This document shows, piece after piece, positions 1 to 9,144 of a stretch of 64,000 nt of DNA. The translations under genes and the position numbers were made by a program. Numbering within the stretch: the stretch's first letter is position 1; each line of letters starts with the position of its first letter. The DNA lies in the NCBI GenBank assembly GCA_048262455.1, contig JBLXFD010000020.1, positions 1-64,000 on the forward strand. The letters run 5' to 3'. The stretch is from Psychromarinibacter sp048262455. Its GTDB lineage: Bacteria; Pseudomonadota; Alphaproteobacteria; Rhodobacterales; Rhodobacteraceae. The notes beneath the pieces are model-generated. The model was not told the origin of the DNA. It did not search any database and worked only from the letters and a program-made list of their open reading frames with translations.

Positions 1-3000
1 TCCCTTGCCGGGATGGATTTCGCCGCAGTTCGGGCAGGTGCGCGCCTCCATGTCATTGGGGGACGCTTCGTATATCTGCGGCAAGGCACTCACGAGGCCT
101 TCCGCCCCTCCAACCGCGACCTCGGCGGCGGGCTGGAGATCATGCTGGCCGGCCGCGGCGACCTGCGCGACCGCAGCTTCGGCGTCTCGGTCTCGGGCCT
201 GTCGCGGGACCTGCAGATCGACATCGAGCCGCTGGACGCGCTGCTGGCCGGCGAGGGCACGCTGGCCATCGACGTGGCCCGCACCGTCGACGGGACCCTC
301 ACCGTCAACGACGCGCGGTTCGAGACCCCGCAGGTGCGCCTTGCCGCCGACGGCGCGGTGGGCGCCGGCCAGGACGGCGCGCTGACCTTCGAGGCGGCGC
401 TGGCGGAAATCGCGGTGGTGGTGCCCGAGCTTGAGGGCCCGGCGCGGCTGGACGGCACCCTCAGCCAGACCACCGGCAAATGGCGCCTGACCGCGGATTT
501 CCAGGCCCCCGGCGACGCCTCGGGCGCGCTGGACGTGGCCGCGCCGGTGACAGAGGGGGCGATCGGCCGCCTCACCGGCACGCTGGTGGCGCAGATCCCC
601 GCGCTGGCGCCCTACGCCGGGCTGGCGGGGCGCGACCTTGCCGGCCGGCTGGCGCTGGACCTCGCGGGCAGCTTCGATCCGCGCGACAACAGCTTTGCCG
701 TGCAGGGCAGCGCCGGGGGCACCGACCTCGCCGTCGGCATCGAGACGGTGGACGCGCTGCTGGCGGGCGAAAGCACGCTTGAGATCGACGCGGCCTCTGA
801 CGGCACCGTCTACGACATCACGCGGCTGCGTCTGGCGACCCCGCAGATCACCGCCGCCGCCGAGGGGCGGCTGGGCGCGGCGGACGGCGAGATCGACTTT
901 GACGTCGCCCTGCCCGACACCGCGGTGCTGGCCCCGACACTGACCGGCGCCGCGCGGCTGAACGGCACGCTGGCGCGGGACGGCGATCGGCTGTCGCTGG
1001 ACGCGGGCTTTACCGGCCCCGGCGGCGCCGAGGGCACCGCCGACGTGACCCTGACGCTGGAGGACGGCACCCCCGGCGCGGTCGAGGGACGGGTGCGCGC
1101 CAGCGCCGACGACCTGGCGCCCTACGCGCAGCTTGCAGGGCGGCCGCTGGCGGGCGCGGTGCGGCTGGACCTGACCGGGCGCGGCGACATCAAGGACCTT
1201 GCCTTCGACCTCGCCGGCACCGTGTCGGGCGAGGACCTTGCGCTGGGGATCGAGACGGCGGACGCGCTGCTGGCGGGGCAAAGCACCCTCGCCTTCGACG
1301 CGGCCTCTCCCGGCCCCGGCAGCTACGACATCGACCTGTTCCGGCTGACCACGCCGCAGATCCGCGCCGAGGCTTCCGGCACCCTGACCCCCGACGACGG
1401 GCAGATCGCCTTCGACGTTGACCTGCCCGACGCCTCGGTCCTGGCCCCTGCCCTGTCGGGCGCGGCGCGGCTGGAGGGAACGCTGGCGCGCGACGGCGAA
1501 GAGATGACCTTGGTGGCCGATTTCGCCGGCCCCGGCGGCGCCGAGGCGGCGGTGGACACGGTGTTCACCCTTGAGGACGGCACCCTCGGCCGGGTGCGCG
1601 GCAGCGTCCAGGCCAGCGCCGACGACCTGTCGCCCTACGCCGAGCTGGCGAGCCGCCCGCTGGCCGGCGCGGTTGACCTTGGCATCGAGGGCAGCGGCGA
1701 CCTGCAGGCCATGACCTTCGACGTGACCGCAAGCCTGCGCGGGCAGGACCTGGCCATCGGCATCGACGTGGTGGACACGCTGCTGGCAGGCGAAAGCACG
1801 CTGTCGCTTGACGCCGCCTCTGACGCGCCGGGGCGCTATGACATCGACCGCTTCCGCCTGCGCACCCCGCAGATCAGCGCCGATGCCTCGGGCGCGCTGG
1901 GCGAGGACGACGGCACCATCGACTTCGACGTGACCCTCGCCGACGCCGCCATCTTTGCCGCCGGCGTGACCGGCGACGCCAGCCTGACCGGCCGCCTGAC
2001 CCGCGCCGGCGAGGCGCTGCGGCTGGTGGCCGACTTCACCGGCCCCGGCGGCGCCTCGGGCGCGGTGGACGTGGCCACCACCTTCAACGACGACGGGCTG
2101 GGACAGGTGCAGGGCCGGGTCCGGGCAGAGGCCGCCTCGCTCGCCCCCTACGCGGAACTGGCCGGGCAGGACCTGTCCGGCGCCGTCTCGCTGGTGGTGG
2201 AAGGGCGCGCGGACCCGCAAGCGCTGACCTTCGATGTGCGGATCGAGGCGGAGGGGCAGGATCTTGCCATCGGCATCGACCCGGTGGACCCGCTGCTGGC
2301 GGGCCGCAGCACCCTGTCGCTGGACGCGGCGCGGGCGGCGGACGGGGTCATCACCATCGACGCCTTCGACCTTGAGACCCCGCAGGTCTCCGCCGACGCG
2401 GCGGGCCGGCTGGACGGCAACAGCGGGCGCATCGACTTCGACCTGGCGCTGCGCGACGCGGGGCTGCTGGCCCCCGGCCTTTCCGGCCCCGCCAGCCTGC
2501 GCGGCAACATCGCGCGCAGCGGCGAACAGGTGACGCTTCAGGCCGGCTTCTCCGGCCCCGGCGGCGCGGCGGGCACGGTGACGGCAGAGGTGGCGATGGA
2601 CGGCATGACGCCGGGCGCGGCCAACGTGCAGCTGGAGGCGAGGATCGCCGCGCTTTCGGCCTACGCCGGGCTGACCGGGCTGCCGCTGTCGGGCGCGGTG
2701 GAAGTGGCGGTGCAGGCGACGGGCGACGTCCAGACCCTGACCGGCGAGGCCAGCATCCGCGCCCGCGCCGACAACCTGCGCACCGGCACCGCCGAACTGG
2801 ACCGGCTGCTTGCGGGCACCAGCCAGCTGAGCCTCGACCTGCGCTGGGACGCGGGCGGGCGGATTTCCGTCTCGAACGCCGATTTCGTCTCGCCGCAGCT
2901 TTCGGCGCAGGTAAGCGGCAGCAGCGGGCCCGGCGGCGACAGCCTGACCTTCGACGTGCGGCTGGCCGACATCGGGCTGTACGTCGACGGCTTCAACGGC

Positions 3001-4425
3001 CCCGCCACCGCGCGCGGCACGGCCCAGAGCGCGGGCGGCGACTGGACGGTAAACGCCGCCGTCACCGGGCCGGGCGGCATCGCCGCGGACATCGGCGGCC
3101 GGGTGGCGCGGGACTTTGCCAGCGCCAACCTGTCGATCAACGGCGTGGCGCCGCTGGCGGCGGCCAACCGCTTCATCGCGCCGAACCTGCTGTCGGGACA
3201 GGCGCGGTTCGACCTGTCGCTGAACGGCCCGCTGGCGCTGACCTCGCTGTCGGGCAGCGTCACCGCGGCCAATGCCGGCCTGACCATCCCCGCGCTGCGG
3301 CTGCGGCTGCAGAACCTCGACGCGCGGGTGGATCTTGGCGGCGGCCGGGCGCAGGTGGCCCTTGGCGCGGCGCTGGCGACCGGGGGGCGGATCCAGGTCT
3401 CCGGCCCCGTCAGCCTGAGCGCGCCGTTCAACGCCGACCTGACGGCGGACTTCCTGAACGTCGTGGCACTGGACCCCGGCCTTTACGAGACCACGGTGAA
3501 CGGCCGCGTCGAGATCACCGGGCCGCTGACCGGCGGCGCGCTGATCGCCGGGCGGCTGGTGCTGGGCGAGGTGGAGGTGCGGATTCCCGCCTCGGGCGGC
3601 GTGCCCGAGGGCGACCTGCCGGCACTGACCCACGTGGCAGAGCCGCCGGCGGTGCACCAGACCCGCGAGTGGGCGGGGCTGATCGAGGACGGGCCCGGCA
3701 ACGGCGGCGACGCCGGCGGCGGCGCGGCGCCCTACCGGCTGGATATCGTCGTCAGCGCCCCCGCGCGGATCTTCGTGCGCGGCCGCGGGCTGGACGCCGA
3801 ACTTGGGGGCGAGCTGCGGATCGGCGGCACCACGTCCAACGTCATCACCTCGGGCGGGTTCGAGCTGATCCGCGGCCGGCTGGACATCCTCGGCGAGCGG
3901 CTGGTGCTGACCGCCGGCTCGGTGCGGCTGCAGGGCGACTTCGACCCCTTCATCCGGCTGGTGGCCACCACCCTGTCGGGCGACGTATCCATCGAGATCA
4001 TCATCGAGGGCTTCGCAAGCCGTCCCGAACTGGACATCAACTCCCAGCCCGACCTGCCGGAGGAAGAGGTGCTGGCGCGGCTGATCTTCAAGCGCGGGCT
4101 GGGCGAGATCTCGGCCCTGCAGGCGGTGCAGCTGGCCTCGGCGGTGAACACGCTGGCGGGCGGCGGCGGCGGCGGGATCGTGGACCGGCTGCGGTCCGGT
4201 TTCGGGCTGGACGATCTGGACGTGACCACCTCGGAGGACGGGACCGCCGGGGTGCGCGCGGGCAAATATCTGTCGGAGAACCTCTATTCCGACGTGACGG
4301 TGGATTCCACCGGCCGCACCGAGATCCAGCTGAATCTGCAGATCACCCCCTCCATCACCGCCCGCGGCTCTGCCGACAGCGAGGGCGAGACCGGCCTCGG
4401 GATCTTCTTCGAACGCGACTATTAA
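1..4425 (+). CDS. tamB: TamB-type translocation and assembly module protein, 5'-truncated by the window edge
   Basis: The frame is open from base 1 (the codons before the first in-window ATG at 13 are sense), so the gene begins upstream; 1474 codons plus stop are visible. TamB is an inner-membrane-anchored periplasmic protein that spans to the outer-membrane TamA barrel and takes part in outer-membrane protein or lipid traffic. The visible part is a long beta-rich, Asp/Gly/Ala-rich, Cys-free chain, and the last about 350 residues have the typical TamB C-terminal (DUF490) character, including an RGxLDILGERLVLTAGSVRLQG stretch, a PDLPEEEVLARLIFKR segment and an aromatic C-terminus (FFERDY). Residues roughly 75-940 are built of near-identical modules, described separately. 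tamA is expected just upstream, outside the window. Confidence in the family is high from the C-terminus; function in this strain is inferred. Confidence 0.9.
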   Translation, partial: SLAGMDFAAVRAGARLHVIGGRFVYLRQGTHEAFRPSNRDLGGGLEIMLAGRGDLRDRSFGVSVSGLSRDLQIDIEPLDALLAGEGTLAIDVARTVDGTLTVNDARFETPQVRLAADGAVGAGQDGALTFEAALAEIAVVVPELEGPARLDGTLSQTTGKWRLTADFQAPGDASGALDVAAPVTEGAIGRLTGTLVAQIPALAPYAGLAGRDLAGRLALDLAGSFDPRDNSFAVQGSAGGTDLAVGIETVDALLAGESTLEIDAASDGTVYDITRLRLATPQITAAAEGRLGAADGEIDFDVALPDTAVLAPTLTGAARLNGTLARDGDRLSLDAGFTGPGGAEGTADVTLTLEDGTPGAVEGRVRASADDLAPYAQLAGRPLAGAVRLDLTGRGDIKDLAFDLAGTVSGEDLALGIETADALLAGQSTLAFDAASPGPGSYDIDLFRLTTPQIRAEASGTLTPDDGQIAFDVDLPDASVLAPALSGAARLEGTLARDGEEMTLVADFAGPGGAEAAVDTVFTLEDGTLGRVRGSVQASADDLSPYAELASRPLAGAVDLGIEGSGDLQAMTFDVTASLRGQDLAIGIDVVDTLLAGESTLSLDAASDAPGRYDIDRFRLRTPQISADASGALGEDDGTIDFDVTLADAAIFAAGVTGDASLTGRLTRAGEALRLVADFTGPGGASGAVDVATTFNDDGLGQVQGRVRAEAASLAPYAELAGQDLSGAVSLVVEGRADPQALTFDVRIEAEGQDLAIGIDPVDPLLAGRSTLSLDAARAADGVITIDAFDLETPQVSADAAGRLDGNSGRIDFDLALRDAGLLAPGLSGPASLRGNIARSGEQVTLQAGFSGPGGAAGTVTAEVAMDGMTPGAANVQLEARIAALSAYAGLTGLPLSGAVEVAVQATGDVQTLTGEASIRARADNLRTGTAELDRLLAGTSQLSLDLRWDAGGRISVSNADFVSPQLSAQVSGSSGPGGDSLTFDVRLADIGLYVDGFNGPATARGTAQSAGGDWTVNAAVTGPGGIAADIGGRVARDFASANLSINGVAPLAAANRFIAPNLLSGQARFDLSLNGPLALTSLSGSVTAANAGLTIPALRLRLQNLDARVDLGGGRAQVALGAALATGGRIQVSGPVSLSAPFNADLTADFLNVVALDPGLYETTVNGRVEITGPLTGGALIAGRLVLGEVEVRIPASGGVPEGDLPALTHVAEPPAVHQTREWAGLIEDGPGNGGDAGGGAAPYRLDIVVSAPARIFVRGRGLDAELGGELRIGGTTSNVITSGGFELIRGRLDILGERLVLTAGSVRLQGDFDPFIRLVATTLSGDVSIEIIIEGFASRPELDINSQPDLPEEEVLARLIFKRGLGEISALQAVQLASAVNTLAGGGGGGIVDRLRSGFGLDDLDVTTSEDGTAGVRAGKYLSENLYSDVTVDSTGRTEIQLNLQITPSITARGSADSEGETGLGIFFERDY
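235..2830 (+). repeat. Six tandem modules of about 171 codons inside tamB
   Basis: The motif DxLLAGxSTLxxDAA recurs with its Asp codon at 235, 751, 1261, 1774, 2287 and 2800, a spacing of 172, 170, 171, 171 and 171 codons. Each module also carries a TPQxxxxAxG strand, a short PGGAxG segment and an LAPYAxLAGxxLxGAVxLxxxG segment in the same order. The even spacing indicates repeated duplication of one beta-taco segment; the sixth copy is the most diverged. Confidence 0.85.
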
Positions 4426-4440
4426 ACGGGCACCCTGCCC

Positions 4441-4462
4441 GGGCGGGCAGCACTGCCCGCCC
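4441..4462 (+). terminator. Hairpin after tamB
   Basis: GGGCGGGCA pairs with TGCCCGCCC across a 4-nt loop, 15 bases after the tamB stop. No T-tract follows, so this may be a 3'-end stabilising hairpin or part of a Rho-dependent end rather than an intrinsic terminator. Confidence 0.4.
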
Positions 4463-4502
4463 CCCTGCCCCGAACCCGCCAAAACCACCGAAGATCGCCG
4501 CG

Positions 4503-4527
4503 CGGGCGGGGTTTCATTCCCCGCCCG
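4503..4527 (+). promoter_or_regulatory. Hairpin just before the hydrolase start
   Basis: CGGGCGGGG and CCCCGCCCG form a perfect 9-bp stem with a 7-nt loop (TTTCATT). It ends 9 bases before the ATG at 4537 and abuts the likely ribosome binding site GAGGCG, so it could affect translation of the operon or be the end of the tamB transcript. Confidence 0.35.
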
Positions 4528-4536
4528 AGGCGCTAC

Positions 4537-6099
4537 ATGATCGGCCGCATGTATGCTTCACACGGCTTCCTCCGCTCCGACATCGGCGATGTCGACGTGC
4601 TCTACCACGATGGTCTTTACCATCTGTTCCACCTTGTCCTGCCCAACCACGATTTCATCGCCCACGCGGTAAGCGAGGACGCGATGACATGGCGGCGGGT
4701 GCGCAACGCGCTGTTCGTTGGCGACCCCGGCGAATGGGACGACGACATGCTGTGGACCATGCATGTCTCGCGCGATCCCGATGACGCCGGGGTCTGGCGG
4801 ATGTTCTACACCGGGCTCAGCCGGGCGGAATACGGCCGGGTGCAGCGGGTGGGCATGGCGGTCTCGCGCGACCTGTACAACTGGACGCGCACCGACAAGG
4901 GCGACTTCCCGCTGGAGATCAGCAACAACTGGTACGAACACAGCGCCGACGAGGGGCGCAAGTGGGTCAGTTTCCGCGATCCGTTCTTCTACCACGATCC
5001 CGAGACCGGCGACCGGCTGCTGCTGGCCTCGGCGCGGATCAAGCAGGGCCCGGTGGTGCGGCGCGGCTGCGTCGGCGTGGCGCGCGAGGTCTCGCCCTAC
5101 CGGTTCGAGTTCGAGGAACCGCTGTACTACCCCGGCCTCTACGACGACGTGGAAGTGCCGAACCTGTTCTGCCTGAACGACCGCTTCTACCTGATCGGCT
5201 CGATCCGCGAGGACGTGAAGATCCACTACTGGTACGGCGACGGGCTGCGCGGGCCGTTCATGAACTTCGCCGACAACGTGCTGCTGCCCAAGGGCAACTA
5301 CGCCGCGCGCATCTGCAAGGCCGAGGGCCGTTACCTGCTGTTCAACTTCTTCCAGCGCAAGGAGGTGATCTACGGCCGCGAGACCATCGCCCGGATGCTG
5401 CCGCCGCCGAAGGAGCTGATCACCGACCGCCGCGGGCGGCTGCTGCTGCGGTCCTTCTGGGGCTTCGACAAGCTGGCGGGAGAGCCGGTGCGGGTGACCG
5501 AGCCGGCCGAGTTCGAGGCGCTGTTCGGCAACCCCCACGCCACGCTCTCCTCCGAGGGCGGCGACCTGCACGTGGCCTGCCCCAGCGGCTTCGAGGCCTT
5601 CCTGCTGCCGGGCGAGCACAGCGACTTCCGCCTGCGCTGCCGCCTGTCGCTGGAAGGAATGGGCAAGTGCGGGCTGGTGATCCGGGTGAACGGCGAAGGC
5701 GACGGGTATTACCTGTCGCTGGACCTGGTGAAGGGCTACTGCCAGCTGCGCCGCTGGGGCGCCAACCCGCGCCCGGAGTTCGAGTTCGCCTTCCGCTACG
5801 AATCCCTGCAGTCGGGCAACTTCGTGCCCCTGTTCCAGGAACGCGACATCGACATCGAGGTGGTCACCCACGGCATGTACATCGAGTTCTCGATCAACGG
5901 CCAGGTGACGCTGAGCGTGGTGGACGATGGCTATACCGAGGGACGGCTCGGCTTCTACACCGAAAGCGCCGAGCTGAAGCTGGAGGACATCACGCTGGAA
6001 TCCCTCAGCCGCCCGGTGGCAGAGGAAGAACCCGTCTATACCTCCACCCGGCTGAAGCAGGACCTGCCGATGACCCCGGTGGACGGGCCGCCCACATGA
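4537..6099 (+). CDS. Beta-propeller glycoside hydrolase (GH32/GH43-like), first gene of the mannosylfructose-type operon
   Basis: 520 residues. The N-terminal about 320 residues look like a five-bladed propeller of the GH32/GH43/GH68 clan: an early Asp-containing strand (DVDVLYHDGLYHLF), an SFRDPFFY segment equivalent to the RDP motif, and EVPNLFCLNDRFYLIGS carrying a candidate acid/base Glu. The last about 190 residues resemble the C-terminal beta-sandwich of GH32 enzymes. There is no signal peptide, so it should be cytoplasmic. Its stop overlaps the start of the phosphatase gene (ATGA at 6096). Because the two following enzymes resemble those that make mannosylfructose, a sucrose analogue with a beta-fructofuranoside end, the likely role is hydrolysis or turnover of that disaccharide; this is inferred. 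GH130-like or other propeller enzymes are alternatives. Confidence 0.7.
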   Translation: MIGRMYASHGFLRSDIGDVDVLYHDGLYHLFHLVLPNHDFIAHAVSEDAMTWRRVRNALFVGDPGEWDDDMLWTMHVSRDPDDAGVWRMFYTGLSRAEYGRVQRVGMAVSRDLYNWTRTDKGDFPLEISNNWYEHSADEGRKWVSFRDPFFYHDPETGDRLLLASARIKQGPVVRRGCVGVAREVSPYRFEFEEPLYYPGLYDDVEVPNLFCLNDRFYLIGSIREDVKIHYWYGDGLRGPFMNFADNVLLPKGNYAARICKAEGRYLLFNFFQRKEVIYGRETIARMLPPPKELITDRRGRLLLRSFWGFDKLAGEPVRVTEPAEFEALFGNPHATLSSEGGDLHVACPSGFEAFLLPGEHSDFRLRCRLSLEGMGKCGLVIRVNGEGDGYYLSLDLVKGYCQLRRWGANPRPEFEFAFRYESLQSGNFVPLFQERDIDIEVVTHGMYIEFSINGQVTLSVVDDGYTEGRLGFYTESAELKLEDITLESLSRPVAEEEPVYTSTRLKQDLPMTPVDGPPT

Positions 6100-6830
6100 G
6101 CGGCGCGGGTCCCTGGCTGCTGGTCAGCGACATCGACGACACCCTGACCGGCGACGACGCGGCGATGACCCGGCTGGGCGAGGCGATCGGCCGGGCGGGC
6201 GCGGGGCTGCGCTTTGCCGTCAACTCCAGCCGGCCCGCCGCCTCGGTGGCGGGGACGCTGAAGACCGTCTTCCCCCCGTCCCTGCGCCCCGACGCGGTGA
6301 TCACCGCGCTCGGCACCGAGATCGCCTTGGACGGCGCGCCGCTGGCCTCCTGGCAGGACCGTTTCGCCGGCTGGCCCCACGCCCAGATCCGCGCCGCCCT
6401 CGCCGCCCTCGGCCACCGCCCGCACCCCGAAGTCTACCAGACCCCCCGCAAGGTCAGCTTCGCCGTGCCCCCCGAGGCGCAGGATAAGGCCCGCGAGGCG
6501 CTGGCCCCCTATGACTGCCACATCATCGCCTCTGGCGAAGACGACTTCGACGTGATCCCCGCCAGCGCCGGCAAGGGCGCCGCCACCCTGCATCTGGCAG
6601 AGGCGCTGGGGGTGGCGCCGGACCGGATCGTGGTGGCCGGGGACAGCGGGAACGATTTGGCGATGTTCGAGGTTACCGGCCTTGGAATAGCCGTGGGGAA
6701 CGCGCGGGGCGAGTTGCTGCAGGCGCTGCAGCCGGGTCGCCACATCCAGGCAAAGGCACGGCACGCCGCCGGCGTTCTGGAGGGGCTGAGGCATTACGGT
6801 GTGCTGCCGGCGATAGAGGCGGAGGCATGA
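6096..6830 (+). CDS. mfppA: HAD-family sucrose-phosphatase-like enzyme, probable mannosylfructose-phosphate phosphatase
   Basis: 244 residues, starting at the ATG overlapping the preceding stop and ending in an ATGA overlap with the glycosyltransferase. The HAD motifs are visible: motif I SDIDDTLTGDD near residue 10, motif II NSSRP, the lysine in SAGKGAA, and motif IV GDSGNDLAMF. The layout matches the sucrose-6-phosphate phosphatase family. Together with the adjacent synthase it should dephosphorylate the disaccharide phosphate, giving free mannosylfructose (or sucrose, if the synthase prefers glucose). The pair synthase plus phosphatase is the known arrangement in the mannosylfructose system of Agrobacterium; the specific substrate is inferred from the neighbour. 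Confidence 0.72.
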   Translation: MSGAGPWLLVSDIDDTLTGDDAAMTRLGEAIGRAGAGLRFAVNSSRPAASVAGTLKTVFPPSLRPDAVITALGTEIALDGAPLASWQDRFAGWPHAQIRAALAALGHRPHPEVYQTPRKVSFAVPPEAQDKAREALAPYDCHIIASGEDDFDVIPASAGKGAATLHLAEALGVAPDRIVVAGDSGNDLAMFEVTGLGIAVGNARGELLQALQPGRHIQAKARHAAGVLEGLRHYGVLPAIEAEA

Positions 6831-8164
6831 CAGACAGAAGGACTGGAAGAATGGCACGCGACATGGCGGACAAGCCGGACAAGACCATCGGCTCGCTGAT
6901 GATGATCTCCCTGCACGGCTACGTGGCCGGCTCTCCCGAGCTGGGCAAACCGGACACCGGGGGCCAGGTGGTCTTCGTCATGGAACTGGCCAAGCGCTTC
7001 GCGCGGCTGGGCTACAAGGTCGACGTCATCACCCGCCGCTTCGAGGACCAGCCCGCCGAGGACCGCATCAACGAGAACCTGCGCGTCTGGCGCATCCCCT
7101 TCGGCGGCAAGGACTTCATCCGCAAGGAGGACATGCACGACCACTACGGCGACTTCGTTTCGAACACCCTCGCCGCGATCCGCGCCAACGGGCTGCACTA
7201 CGACGTGGTGAACTCGCACTACTGGGACGCCGGGGTCTCGGGCCAGAAGATCGCCGAGGAACTGCAGATCCCGCATATCCACACCCCGCATTCGCTGGGC
7301 TGGTGGAAGCAGAAGGACATGCAGAGCCTCGGGGAGGAGGACACCTCCGGCTACCGCTTCGATGAACGGATCCGCAAGGAATTCGTGCTGTTCCGCTCCT
7401 GCGACCACGTGATCGTCACGTCCGAACACCAGGCAGAGCTGATCGAGGACCATTACGACCTGCCCGCCGAACACATCACCATGATCCCGCCGGGCATCGA
7501 CGAGCAGCGCTTCACCGGCGTGCCGCCGATGCAGCTGGCAGACCTGCGCGAGCGGCTGAAGATGACCGACAAGGACATCTACGTGGTCGGCCGTGCCGCC
7601 ACCAACAAGGGCTACGACCTGATCATCCAGGCCATGCCGCACCTGCTGGAACTGCAGCCCGAGGCGCGGCTGGTGCTGGCCGCCGGGGCCAATTCCGACG
7701 ACGACATCGCGCTGGTGAACACCTGGAAGGACCAGGCGCAGAAGCTGGGGGTGGCCGACCGGATCGACTGGCGCGGCTACGTCGCCGACGAGGATCTCGC
7801 CGACTACTACCGCGCCCCCGGAATCTTCGCCCTGCCCTCGCGCTATGAACCCTTCGGCATGACCGCGGTCGAGGCCATGGCCTGCGGCACGCCCACGGTG
7901 CTGACAACCCGCGGCGGGCTGTTCGAGCAGGTGGACTTCGGCCACCACGCGCTGATCGCCGACCCCACCCGGCCGCAGGAATTCGCGGCGATGCTGAACA
8001 TGCCGATGCAGCACGAGTGGCTGCGCGAGAAGATGATGGTGGAAGGCGCCCGCTTCGCCCGCCGCACCTTCGGCTGGACCGGCATCGCGCGGCGGACGGT
8101 ATCGCTGTTCGAAAGCTTCCGGGGCAAGTACATGACCCAGGACATGGCCGACTACGAGGCCTGA
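6827..8164 (+). CDS. mfpsA: GT-B retaining glycosyltransferase, probable mannosylfructose-phosphate synthase
   Basis: 445 residues from the ATG at 6827; an alternative ATG lies at 6851 (MARDMADK...). The N-terminus has HGYVAGSPELGKPDTGGQV, followed by ELAKRFARLGYKVDVITRRFEDQP and NSHYWDAGVSGQ, patterns shared by sucrose-phosphate synthases and, as I recall, particularly close to Agrobacterium mannosylfructose-phosphate synthase. The C-terminal domain has the retaining GT-B E-x7-E signature in YEPFGMTAVEA. It would transfer mannose from GDP-mannose to fructose-6-phosphate in the cytosol. Sucrose-phosphate synthase is the main alternative. It ends only 3 bp before the convergent gene's stop. 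Confidence 0.72.
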   Translation: MTDRRTGRMARDMADKPDKTIGSLMMISLHGYVAGSPELGKPDTGGQVVFVMELAKRFARLGYKVDVITRRFEDQPAEDRINENLRVWRIPFGGKDFIRKEDMHDHYGDFVSNTLAAIRANGLHYDVVNSHYWDAGVSGQKIAEELQIPHIHTPHSLGWWKQKDMQSLGEEDTSGYRFDERIRKEFVLFRSCDHVIVTSEHQAELIEDHYDLPAEHITMIPPGIDEQRFTGVPPMQLADLRERLKMTDKDIYVVGRAATNKGYDLIIQAMPHLLELQPEARLVLAAGANSDDDIALVNTWKDQAQKLGVADRIDWRGYVADEDLADYYRAPGIFALPSRYEPFGMTAVEAMACGTPTVLTTRGGLFEQVDFGHHALIADPTRPQEFAAMLNMPMQHEWLREKMMVEGARFARRTFGWTGIARRTVSLFESFRGKYMTQDMADYEA

Positions 8165-8167
8165 GCC

Positions 8168-8989
8168 TCAGGCATCCATCAGCCGCGCCCGGGCCAGCCG
8201 CGCCCGGGCATGGTCCGCCATCGCCGCCGCCAGCCCCGGCGCGCCGGTCAGGTCGCACATGGTGACATCCTGCGCGCCGCGCCGGCCCTTGGCGCGGGCC
8301 ACGGCCACCTCGCCCAGCTCCGGCGGCCGGTGGCTCTCGCCCCAGATGCCGTATCGCAGCGCCGCCTGCATCTCGCCGCTCCGGCGCGCGCCGCTGCGGC
8401 AGTCGCAGACGTATAGGTCCGTCACCGCCAGCGCCGCCGGCTCCACCTCGCCCTTGCCGGGCGCGTCGGATCCCACGGCGGTCAGGTGCATGCCGTCGTG
8501 CAGCCACTCCGCCCGGATCAGCGGCGCGCAGGCGGCGGTGGTGGTCACCACCAGCTGCGCCTCGGCCAGCGCGGCGCCGATGTCGCTCCTCATCTCCACC
8601 TCGACCCCCAGCGCGGCGCCGAGATCGGCGGCGCAGGCCGCGGCCTTGCCCGGATCGCGGCCCCAGACCAGCAGCCGCCGGAACGGCCGCACCAGGTGCG
8701 CCGCCCGCATCTGCAGCCGCGCCTGGGCGCCGGTGCCGATCACCGCCGCCGTCTCCACCTGCGGCGGGGCCAGCAGCCGCGCCGCCACCGCCCCCGAGAC
8801 CGCGGCGCACAGCGCCCGCAGCTCCGTGGAGGGCAGCGCCTCGTCGGGGTCCCCGTCCGCCTCGTTTCCGGATTGCATCGCCAGCGCGCGGGCGGCAAAG
8901 GCCGCCTCCGCCGCCGTCACCGCCGCCGCGTCCAGGCGCAGGGCCTGGTCCAGCGCGGCCTGCGCCGCGCCATCCAACTCGTTACCCAT
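8168..8989 (-). CDS. Ornithine cyclodeaminase / mu-crystallin family protein with a shortened N-terminal domain
   Basis: 273 residues from the ATG at 8989 (AAGGG 9-13 bases upstream); a GTG at 9046 would add 19 low-complexity residues. The Rossmann half is clear: AVIGTGAQARLQM, then LLVWGRD, LVVTTTA and AVGSDAPGKGE, the last containing the Asp expected in the catalytic site. The family normally has 310-340 residues; the N-terminal substrate-binding and dimer part is shorter here, and the usual segment with the conserved substrate-binding Lys before the RTAA-like helix is not recognisable. It may therefore be a specialised NAD(P)-dependent imine/ketimine reductase-like protein or an inactive relative. 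It converges on mfpsA. Confidence 0.65.
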   Translation of the reverse strand: MGNELDGAAQAALDQALRLDAAAVTAAEAAFAARALAMQSGNEADGDPDEALPSTELRALCAAVSGAVAARLLAPPQVETAAVIGTGAQARLQMRAAHLVRPFRRLLVWGRDPGKAAACAADLGAALGVEVEMRSDIGAALAEAQLVVTTTAACAPLIRAEWLHDGMHLTAVGSDAPGKGEVEPAALAVTDLYVCDCRSGARRSGEMQAALRYGIWGESHRPPELGEVAVARAKGRRGAQDVTMCDLTGAPGLAAAMADHARARLARARLMDA

Positions 8990-9144
8990 CGCACCGCCCT
9001 TTCCGCCGCCCCCGGCGTTCCCGTGATCTTTCCCTGTCACGAACACCGTGCCACCTGGGGCGGCACGGGGGAAGCACCCTGCGGAAAAACCCGGACCCGC
9101 GCGAACAACCTCCCGGCCCCGGGCGGATTGTTTGCCCGCACCGC

